The translations under genes were made by a program, and so were the position numbers. A stretch of 14,776 nt of DNA, from contig NZ_JAZGLW010000015.1 of assembly GCF_036409155.1 (NCBI RefSeq), positions 1 through 14,776 on the forward strand, given 5' to 3'. Shown here in pieces: positions 1 through 5,329 of the stretch. The stretch comes from Mycobacterium sp. 050128. Its GTDB lineage: Bacteria; Actinomycetota; Actinomycetes; Mycobacteriales; Mycobacteriaceae. Every line of letters starts with the position of its first letter. Position 1 is the stretch's first letter. The notes below the pieces were generated by a model that did no database searches, was not told the origin of the DNA, and saw only the letters and a list, made by a program, of their open reading frames with translations.

Positions 1-92
1 TGGGCCTGATCGCCCGATCTGCTGCCTGCTGACGACGAACCACCCAACACCTCCACGATCACGAGGTGTTGCGACCACCAGTTGAATCCGCC
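1..92 (-). mobile_element. Probable end of a third insertion sequence interrupting element A
   Basis: Read on the minus strand, the IS3 OrfB homology stops abruptly after CHSDAGSQ, about position 93. It continues in frame into GGFNWWSQHLVIVEVLGGSS, which is not the expected FTS..R..ERLAEIG continuation of this transposase type. The new sequence begins GGCGGATTCAACTGG, which I associate from memory with insertion-sequence ends in actinomycetes; no family can be assigned. A perfect 8-bp inverted repeat (46-53 with 63-70, 9-nt spacer) lies inside it. A chimeric junction from deletion is the alternative. Confidence 0.4.
46..70. repeat. Inverted repeat, 8-bp arms
   Basis: AACACCTC at 46-53 pairs perfectly with GAGGTGTT at 63-70 across a 9-nt spacer. 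It lies in the presumed end of the third element and could be part of a subterminal structure. No T-run follows on either strand, so it is not called a terminator. Confidence 0.4.
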
Positions 93-675
93 CTGAGACC
101 CAGCATCGGAGTGACATCTCAAGCCCGGCAATGTGTTTCCGCGTGACCAGCGCGCCATCTCCAACGCGTCTAGCACCATGGTGGTGCGCATGTTCGACGC
201 GACCCGCCAGCCGACGATCATCCGGGAGTAGGCATCGACGATGAAGCAGACGTAGGCCACCCCGGCCCAGGTCGGCACGAACGTCAGATCGGTGACCCAC
301 AATTGGTTGGGCGCGGTCGCGGTGAACTCTCGGTTGACCAGATCCGGGTGGCGCGGCGCGACCAAGTCCGGCTTGGTGGTGCGTACCCGTTTACCGCGCC
401 GCACCCCCTGGATGCCGGCCGACCGCATCAGCCGGCTCACCTGGTCGCGGCCGATGTCGTGGCCAGCCCGACGTGCCGATTTCCACAGCTTGCGGGCACC
501 GTAGACGCGATAGCTGTCTTCCCAAAGCTTCCGCAACGCCGGACCGATGATCTCGTCGCGGCAGGCTCGCGCCGAGGGTAGACGCGCCTTATTCGCGTAG
601 TAGGTGCTCGGGGCCACCGACACCCCTGCGCTGCGCAGGACGGTGCAGATGGGCTCGACCCCGAACTCGTCGCGG

Positions 676-1038
676 TTAGCGTCGATGAAGGCGACTATTT
701 CTTGTGTTGGCGGTCGAGCTCCGCCCGAAGAAACTGGCCGCTCGCTTCAGAATCTCGTTGGCCCGCTTAAGTTCTCGGACCTCCTGCTCAAGATCCTTGA
801 CCCGCGCAGACTCCGCCGTACTCACACCGGGCGCATACCCGTCGTCGATGTCGGCCTGGCGCACCCAGGCCCGCACCCACTCAACCCCATAGCCGAGCTG
901 ACGGGCTACCCGCGCCAGCGTTCCCTGCTCGGTACCCAACTCGGCGCGCAACGCCCGCACCATCCGCACCGCAGCAGCCTTCTCCTCCGGGCTGTACCTA
1001 CGGGCCGTGGGCTTCCCTGGCGACTGTTCCTTCGGCAT
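676..1038 (-). CDS. IS3-family transposase OrfA (helix-turn-helix)
   Basis: The 120-residue product starts at ATG 1038 behind GAGGATGGAG. Residues about 15-60 match the transposase_8 helix-turn-helix layout (RRYSPEEKAAAVRMV, then LGYGVEWVRAWVRQ). A leucine-rich coiled coil follows (ARVKDLEQEVRELKRANEIL), ending in the KRAASFF block that typically precedes the OrfA/OrfB frameshift. It would bind the element's ends and be fused to OrfB by -1 frameshifting. The tail after FF (GRSSTANTRNSRLHRR) is what is read without a shift. OrfA looks intact, but its OrfB partner is broken, so at most it could act as a DNA-binding repressor of related elements. Confidence 0.85.
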   Translation of the reverse strand: MPKEQSPGKPTARRYSPEEKAAAVRMVRALRAELGTEQGTLARVARQLGYGVEWVRAWVRQADIDDGYAPGVSTAESARVKDLEQEVRELKRANEILKRAASFFGRSSTANTRNSRLHRR

Positions 1039-1092
1039 GACTCCATCCTCGTTTCCAAGGTCTGGAGCCTCCAGGATTTCCAGGGCGATTCA

Positions 1093-1460
1093 CACCTCCA
1101 GCAGCTCACACATCCGCTTGATGCTGTAAGTGGCCTTCTCCGCCTCGATCACCCGGTAGGCATCTACCGGGTGTGTTCGTAGACGAAGAAGGCCGCGGCA
1201 TTTTTCAAAAACTCACGGTTCACACGCAATTCGGCGTTCTCACGGCGCAGACGTTCCAACTCTGCGCGTTCATCAGCATCCGACACCCGAGCATCTCGCC
1301 AGCCGCGACCACTTGCCGTTGGAGGCGCACCCAACGCCGCAGCACTTGCTCAACGACATCGATCTCGGCGGCCATGCGCCACCGGGCGACCGGTCTCGAT
1401 CACCAGGCGGGCAGCCTCCTCCCGAAACTCGGGGGGGTACTTGCGACGCGTGCCCGACAT
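1093..1460 (-). pseudogene. Decayed IS3-type orfA plus 5' end of orfB (element B)
   Basis: From ATG 1460 the frame reads MSGTRRKYPPEFREEAARLV, a typical OrfA N-terminus, then breaks near 1375. A second frame continues with AAEIDVVEQVLRRWVR. A third carries the coiled coil DERAELERLRRENAEL, then REFLKNAAAFF, and stops at TAG 1166-1164. At least two frameshifts are needed to join these pieces. The orfB frame follows in the -1 phase (DAYRVIEAEKATYSIKRMCE) and ends at the element A insertion. It is non-functional. Confidence 0.75.
1151..1172. repeat. Perfect 9-bp hairpin at the orfA/orfB junction of element B
   Basis: ACCCGGTAG (1151-1159) and CTACCGGGT (1164-1172) are perfect inverted repeats around a 4-nt loop. 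On the minus strand the hairpin contains the orfA stop codon and lies at the point where the reading frame must shift by -1 into orfB. A stimulatory RNA structure for programmed frameshifting is the natural reading for an IS3 element. The obvious slippery run (TTTTTGAAAAATG) is about 50 nt upstream, so the pairing is suggestive only. Confidence 0.55.
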
Positions 1461-1530
1461 GCGGACATCCTTCCCGCAGGACTAGCAGTCCGACCGGTCA
1501 GGTGTCCACCATCAGGGGTCAACCCCAGCC

Positions 1531-1859
1531 GGCGGGCGTGCGCTTCTGACCCGCGCCCGTTCCGGTGGGCCATCGGGTCTAGGGGCTGCGGGATCACCGC
1601 GGCGATCCGGCGTCGCGCAGTGCGATGGTGATCCGAACCGGCTGCCGCAGGTCGGCAACTACATCTGCCTGGCTAAGGTCGAAGGGCCGGCAGAAAGTAG
1701 TTCATAACCAAACTCAGGCGCGCCGAAATCTAGTTGTTTCAGCAGCCTGGCCATCGGAGACATCGTTATCGTAGTCGCCGCTCTCGTTGGGTAGCTCTTC
1801 GAAGGTTTCGGCCACATCTGGCTGGTGAACGACATGAGCAGCGAAGTGGTAGCCCCGGA
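1531..1859. other. Gap with no convincing gene; possible relic coding fragments
   Basis: This stretch lies between element B and the end of the SCP2 gene. On the minus strand two short overlapping frames look protein-like: 1754-1659 (MARLLKQLDFGAPEFGYELL and so on, 31 codons) and 1701-1594 (FDLSQADVVADLRQPVRITI and so on, no start codon). Neither has a clear ribosome site, and I recognise no family. They may be remains of a gene destroyed by the insertion sequences. No terminator hairpin with a T-run was seen after the SCP2 stop. Confidence 0.4.
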
Positions 1860-2258
1860 TCAATCCCCCCAGTCGAGTCCGTCGACTTCCCCTACCAGCC
1901 GGAGTCCGGCGCTCAGCACAGGCAAGTGCGACATGGCCACCTTGACCGGACCAACGAACTTGATTTTTCGCGTCGCGATGGCGTTGGCCACGCTGATCTC
2001 GCCGGCTGCGACCCGGCGCCATTTACTCGCCGTCGCGGTGAGGACAAAGTCGGGCGTGCGGCCCTCTATCGGTCCCCCACCGTAAACAGCCTCACCCTCC
2101 TTTATCTCCAGTTGCGACATGCGGTCGCTTTCACCCTCGACCCGCCATTCGATCAACATCGTCAGCTCCTTGGCGCCCTGCTGGATCTCGGGCGAGCCGT
2201 TCCATAGACCGCGGTAGGCCCGTGCCCACTCGGGTGACATCAACGCGACGGCATTCAT
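1860..2258 (-). CDS. SCP2 sterol-binding domain protein
   Basis: The 132-residue product is a single SCP2-type domain of normal length. It opens with MSPEWARAYRGLWNGSPEI, then has the strand WRVEGE, the turn around EGRTPDFVLTATASKWRRVA, and the helix-strand AGEISVANAIATRKIKFVGP. That pattern (PDFVLTA, a Trp-Arg turn, then an RKIKF/V strand) is characteristic of stand-alone actinobacterial SCP2 proteins. They have a hydrophobic tunnel that binds sterols, acyl-CoAs or other lipophilic ligands in the cytoplasm. The start at ATG 2258 has AAGGAGAGG about 7 nt upstream, and the gene begins 29 nt after beta1, so it is probably the last gene of the oxygenase operon. Its position suggests handling of a hydrophobic substrate or intermediate (inference). 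Catalytic activity is not expected. Confidence 0.85.
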   Translation of the reverse strand: MNAVALMSPEWARAYRGLWNGSPEIQQGAKELTMLIEWRVEGESDRMSQLEIKEGEAVYGGGPIEGRTPDFVLTATASKWRRVAAGEISVANAIATRKIKFVGPVKVAMSHLPVLSAGLRLVGEVDGLDWGD

Positions 2259-2287
2259 AGAGTGATCCTCTCCTTAACTCATTGTGG

Positions 2288-2785
2288 TCAGACGGGATAA
2301 ACCAGATAGCGGGGCAGGGTGTTGTCGACCACCACGAGCCTCTTCCGGAACAGCGCGTTCTCACCGTCGAGGACGACGACGTCCTCGCAGTGGCCGCTAA
2401 GCAGGATCCCTGCCTCGCCGGAGGTGCTGGTGTAAGCGACGATGACGTTGGACCGCACCTCCCAGCGGTCTTCGCCAAGCTCCCGTAATGCCGTGCGCTG
2501 CTGAACGTGGCGGGTGTCATAGGGCTCGATGGTGCCGGCCCATACTTCGTCAATCATCTTCACGCGGTCGGCCAGCCGTTCCCGGCAGTCGTCCATCATG
2601 TATGCCAGCGGCAGCCCCTCGCGGACGTTCTCCATCGCGTGCACCTGGTAGGCGCACTCCGGCGCGAACAAGTCGAGCCACGCCGTGAAGTCCCGCTCAT
2701 CGACTGCGCACGCATAGGCCCCGAGCAGCTCGTCCACGAGGTAAGCGGCGCGTGCCCGTCGATCTTCAATACTCGGCGTCAGCAA
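2288..2785 (-). CDS. Rieske ring-hydroxylating oxygenase, beta (small) subunit 1
   Basis: The product is a structural partner of alpha1, with the cystatin-like fold of the BphE/NdoC family. Family hallmarks are a D.RDFTAWLDLFAPECAYQV block near residues 30-50, DDCRERLADRVKMI, the TRHVQQ motif (family SRTRHLVSN), and a C-terminal FRKRLVVVDNTLPR strand. From TTG 2785 it is 165 residues, normal for the family. I chose TTG 2785 because GGAGGT (2800-2795) sits 9 nt upstream; the start overlaps the alpha1 stop as TTGCTGA, a 7-nt overlap implying translational coupling. A GTG at 2815 is an alternative but lies deeper in alpha1. It carries no cofactor and stabilises the alpha3beta3 hexamer in known members. 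Confidence 0.88.
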   Translation of the reverse strand: MLTPSIEDRRARAAYLVDELLGAYACAVDERDFTAWLDLFAPECAYQVHAMENVREGLPLAYMMDDCRERLADRVKMIDEVWAGTIEPYDTRHVQQRTALRELGEDRWEVRSNVIVAYTSTSGEAGILLSGHCEDVVVLDGENALFRKRLVVVDNTLPRYLVYPV

Positions 2786-3960
2786 AATTCCATCACCTCC
2801 CGGTAGTGCGCCCACCAGCCTGTGTTGGCGACCTCGTCGTTCTGCGACGAATCCGATAACGGCCTGCCGACGCCGGCTACAAATCGCTGGTAGCCCCCAT
2901 CACGCGCGGTCGCCTGCACGCGGTTGTAGATCGCGGCATCCTCGATGCTGATGAAGCCGCTCGGGCCCAGCAAGTTGGAGGACTGGCGGACTCGGTGGCG
3001 CGTGTACTCCTCGCTATCATCCTCGTGGCCGAAGAACGTGTAGCGTACCTCGGTGCGGTCGACCCCGAGCGGTCGAGCGTATCGGACATTGATGGTGTCG
3101 ACATGGCGCACGACCCCGGTGACCGGCCGTAAGGCGATGACGCGAGCCCGGCTGTCGTCTCCCATCCGGGTGACCACGCTTGGATCAGCCAGAAATCCAT
3201 TGTCTACGTAGGGCTGTGAGTCGTACAGAATCGACATGTGACCATACGGCTCGCTGACCACGATCCTGCCGTTGCCGCCTTGCCAGTTGAGCAGTTTGAA
3301 CGCGCGGTGCAGCAGCGGCGCATGGTAAGGATCGTTGTCGATATAGGTTTTCCAATTACTCTGGAACACCACCGTCTGGTAGCCGAGTAACGTCAGGTTG
3401 CCATCATCGACCATGCATTCGCTCAGCGGCGCAGCGGTCTCCCCGAGAAAGTCATCGAAAGCCGGGGGCTGCTCGGCCATACTGACAAATATCAGCCCCC
3501 ACGACTCGACCACGTGCAGCTCCCGCAGGCCATAGTCCTGCTCTCGGAAGTCCGGGCGAAACTGCATACGGCGGGGCGCGCCCGCGAACCGCCCGTCATT
3601 GTTGAAGAGCCACCGATGGTACGGGCACTCGAATCGCTCCGTCACCCCGCACCGACGCTGTTCCAGCAGCGTCCCCCTATGCGCGCAGGAGTTGACGAAT
3701 ACTCGGATGCGGTCGTCGGCGCCGCGCACCACGAGCAGCGGCACATCAGCCAGCCAACGCGTCCGAAAACCGTTACGTTCGGACAGTTCGGCCCGGTGCG
3801 CGATCGGATGCCAGTACGGTCCATAGAAGATCCGGGTGAGTTCCTCCCGATAGACATCGGGGTCGCTGAACACCTCCTTGGGTATGTCCGCGGCCGATGC
3901 GAAGCGCCTCCGGATGGCCGTTTGCGCATGGTCGAATTCCAGTGTCGGTTCACCGTTCAC
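2779..3960 (-). CDS. Rieske ring-hydroxylating oxygenase, alpha (large) subunit 1
   Basis: This is the catalytic subunit of a two-component-type aromatic or alicyclic oxygenase, 393 residues from GTG 3960. The Rieske [2Fe-2S] ligands are C92, H94, C112 and H115 (CAHRG, then CPYHRW; most relatives have CPYHGW). The mononuclear iron site shows D210, H213 and H218 in NDPYHAPLLH after SNWKTY, with bridging Asp210 where most enzymes have GD.YH. The third iron ligand is probably the Asp of SIEDAA near the C-terminus. The start is set by GTG overlapping the upstream TGA (GTGA, 4 nt); an open frame extends to 4302 but overlaps the beta-propeller gene. It should catalyse O2- and electron-dependent cis-dihydroxylation or monooxygenation. 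The substrate is unknown. Confidence 0.93.
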   Translation of the reverse strand: MNGEPTLEFDHAQTAIRRRFASAADIPKEVFSDPDVYREELTRIFYGPYWHPIAHRAELSERNGFRTRWLADVPLLVVRGADDRIRVFVNSCAHRGTLLEQRRCGVTERFECPYHRWLFNNDGRFAGAPRRMQFRPDFREQDYGLRELHVVESWGLIFVSMAEQPPAFDDFLGETAAPLSECMVDDGNLTLLGYQTVVFQSNWKTYIDNDPYHAPLLHRAFKLLNWQGGNGRIVVSEPYGHMSILYDSQPYVDNGFLADPSVVTRMGDDSRARVIALRPVTGVVRHVDTINVRYARPLGVDRTEVRYTFFGHEDDSEEYTRHRVRQSSNLLGPSGFISIEDAAIYNRVQATARDGGYQRFVAGVGRPLSDSSQNDEVANTGWWAHYREVMEFC

Positions 3961-5039
3961 CGCTCGGCTCCATTCGCCAGGGTCACGATATGAGTTACCG
4001 CGCCCAGGTCGTCGGCGAGCGTTGTCCACGTCTGGCCCTCGTCTTCTGACACGCGGAACTCGCCCCCCGTGGTGCCGTAGTAGAGCCGAAGCCCACCGGC
4101 CTCGGTGCGCTCGGCCTCTAGCGCCCAGACCATGTCGAACAGGCCATCCTCTTTGGCGCCCAGCCGGAACCAGGTCGTGCCCCCGTCGTCGCTGCGGAAG
4201 AATCCCACGTCGGCGCCGCGGCGCCGGCGCAGCTTGGACGGCGAGAGGAAGTAGACATTGCCGTTGAGCGCCCCCATCAGCAGCAGGCGAATCGCGGCCC
4301 ACTTCGGCGGGATGCCGTCGGCGGCGGCGACGAAGATCACGTCTGGATCGGTGGGGTGGACCACGATGGCGTCTTCGGTGTAGACGCGCTGTCCGAGTCC
4401 GTTGTTCGACTGCTCCCAGCTGAATCCACGGTCGGTGCTGCGGTAGATGCCCTGGCCGCCGCGGTACGGTTTCGTGTCAAGGCCTGTCGTGACGATCAGT
4501 CGTTCCGGGGCCCCAGGGTGAAGGAGCACGCGATGGATGTCGTGGCCGAGCCCGTTGACTTCCTCCCACGTCTGCCCTCGATCCTTGGTGACCAGGAGAG
4601 ATCCGACTTCGATCCCGCTGTAGATGACCTCCGCCTCCAGCGGGTGCACGGCGATAGTCCGGACGTGCGCGACCCCGGGACGGATCGGAAAGCTCCACCT
4701 TTTCGCCTCAGGCAAGTCGAGCAAGCTACCGCACTCGGTCCACACGCCGTGCTCCCACCGCAGCAGGTGCGCGGGCTCCGTCCCCGCGTACAGCGCGCCG
4801 CGTGTGTGCGGGTCGAGGGCCAACGCGCGCACGTCGCGGTACGCGAGGCCGTCGCTGAGGTCGCGCCAGTATTTCGCGCCCGCCGAGGCGAGAAACACTC
4901 CCTGCTTATATATCGCGACGGCGACGCTGTCGCCTCGGGCGACCATAGCCATGACCTGTCCCGGTAGCTCGGGCCAGGGCCGGACAGCACCATCAGGGGA
5001 AACGGTGAACACACCCCGGCTCGTCGCTATGACAGGCAT
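3957..5039 (-). CDS. Asp-box (BNR) beta-propeller protein
   Basis: The 360-residue protein has four Asp-box motifs: TKDRGQTW (151-158), STDRGFSW (201-208), SDDGGTTW (283-290) and SEDEGQTW (331-338). Each ends a propeller blade, as in the sialidase/VPS10/photosystem assembly factor (YCF48) superfamily. Blade strands such as RALALDPHTRGALYAGTE and DAIVVHPTDPDVIFVAAADG match the repeating pattern. No signal peptide or membrane segment is visible, so it is probably cytoplasmic, and sialidase catalytic residues are not evident. ATG 5039 has a perfect AGGAGGTG 7 nt upstream that overlaps the ferredoxin stop region. The gene ends as GTGA into alpha1. Its role is unknown; a scaffold or assembly factor for the metalloenzymes beside it would fit the coupling (inference). 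Confidence 0.85.
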   Translation of the reverse strand: MPVIATSRGVFTVSPDGAVRPWPELPGQVMAMVARGDSVAVAIYKQGVFLASAGAKYWRDLSDGLAYRDVRALALDPHTRGALYAGTEPAHLLRWEHGVWTECGSLLDLPEAKRWSFPIRPGVAHVRTIAVHPLEAEVIYSGIEVGSLLVTKDRGQTWEEVNGLGHDIHRVLLHPGAPERLIVTTGLDTKPYRGGQGIYRSTDRGFSWEQSNNGLGQRVYTEDAIVVHPTDPDVIFVAAADGIPPKWAAIRLLLMGALNGNVYFLSPSKLRRRRGADVGFFRSDDGGTTWFRLGAKEDGLFDMVWALEAERTEAGGLRLYYGTTGGEFRVSEDEGQTWTTLADDLGAVTHIVTLANGAER

Positions 5040-5050
5040 GACGCCACCTC

Positions 5051-5329
5051 CTAATTTGGTTGGGACTCTGGGTTGGGGTGGAGGGGTGCGACCTGGGGAA
5101 GGAATGGGTCGGGGATTACTAGTGCGTGGCTGACGACGATCGCATCGACGTGGCAGTCGATCGCACACAGCCGGCAGGAATGGCAGTCATTGGGGTAAAT
5201 GATCTGGGCCCGCCACTTAGTGGTGGCCCAGGGTTGGTCACCCTCCACCAACCGGATCACCCCCGTCGGGCAGCTGTCGATGCAGACGTTGCACCCATCA
5301 CAGGTCGTCTCGTCGATACTTTCGATCAC
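5051..5329 (-). CDS. Dicluster [4Fe-4S] ferredoxin-like protein
   Basis: The 92-residue protein has two complete CxxCxxCxxxC motifs: C10, C13, C16, C20 (followed by Pro) and C49, C52, C55, C59 (followed by His instead of the usual Pro). The long spacer between the clusters (EGDQPWATTKWRAQIIYPND) and the Pro-rich tail resemble AprB, the beta subunit of adenylylsulfate reductase, more than a simple bacterial ferredoxin. GTG 5329 overlaps the flavoprotein stop as GTGA and has GGAGGTGG upstream, so the two are translationally coupled. It probably carries electrons to or from that flavoprotein. The last 32 residues are duplicated at nucleotide level at the right edge of the window, at least over their core. 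Confidence 0.9.
   Translation of the reverse strand: MIESIDETTCDGCNVCIDSCPTGVIRLVEGDQPWATTKWRAQIIYPNDCHSCRLCAIDCHVDAIVVSHALVIPDPFLPQVAPLHPNPESQPN
5076..5170. repeat. Exact 95-bp direct repeat, left copy
   Basis: Positions 5076-5170 are identical, base for base, to 14682-14776 in the same orientation. The copy covers the ferredoxin 3' region from the second cluster (LCAIDCHVDAIVVSHALVIP) to APLHPNP. The two sequences diverge just before 5076. The other end of the repeat cannot be seen because the window stops. Confidence 0.97.

Larger units (their letters stand above)
1..698 (-). pseudogene. IS3-family transposase OrfB, DDE domain truncated
   Basis: The frame reads IVAFIDANRDEFGVEPIC, then VYGARKLWK, GRDQVSRLMR, NQLWVTDLTFVPTWAG (first catalytic Asp) and RCHSDAGSQ (second Asp). 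This is the HTH_21 region plus the first half of the rve integrase core. The part that would carry the catalytic Glu is missing, replaced from about position 93 by unrelated sequence, so the enzyme cannot be functional. No ATG or GTG opens this frame near its start. The usual -1 frame from OrfA reads RAELDRQHKK and then meets TAG at 697-695; one extra A in the AAGAAATAG stretch would join it to IVAFID. A one-base deletion is therefore likely, giving two independent lesions. Confidence 0.8.
1..1092 (-). mobile_element. IS3-family element A, partial (runs off or is cut at the left)
   Basis: On the minus strand the element begins at 1092 with TGAATCGCCCTGG, a 5'-TGA tip typical of IS3-family ends in actinomycetes, followed by orfA (1038-676) and the orfB frame (about 698 to 93). 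The opposite end is absent because orfB is broken at about 93. The tip falls exactly where the orfB frame of another IS3 element (B) stops, so A inserted into B. Without both ends the target duplication cannot be read. Confidence 0.8.
1093..1527 (-). mobile_element. IS3-family element B, decayed remnant
   Basis: A second IS3-type unit lies upstream of element A on the minus strand. It includes a possible tip TGGGGTTGACCCC (1527-1515), a ribosome site GGAAGGA, orfA from ATG 1460 and the first codons of orfB. The orfB frame ends at the TGA that forms the first bases of element A (1092-1090), so B was split by A. Any rest of B would lie beyond element A, outside this window. The outer boundary at 1527 is a guess from the tip-like sequence. 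Confidence 0.65.

Noticed and set aside
604..1182. Plus-strand frame of 192 codons
   Set aside because: It runs opposite the clear IS3 orfA/orfB homology and has no family features or ribosome site.
1714..2022. Minus-strand frame of 102 codons overlapping SCP2
   Set aside because: It is an out-of-frame shadow of the SCP2 gene extended into the gap.
3961..4302. N-terminal extension of alpha1 up to 4302
   Set aside because: It overlaps the beta-propeller reading frame and is Arg-rich with no homology to oxygenases. GTG 3960 with the GTGA overlap explains the start better.
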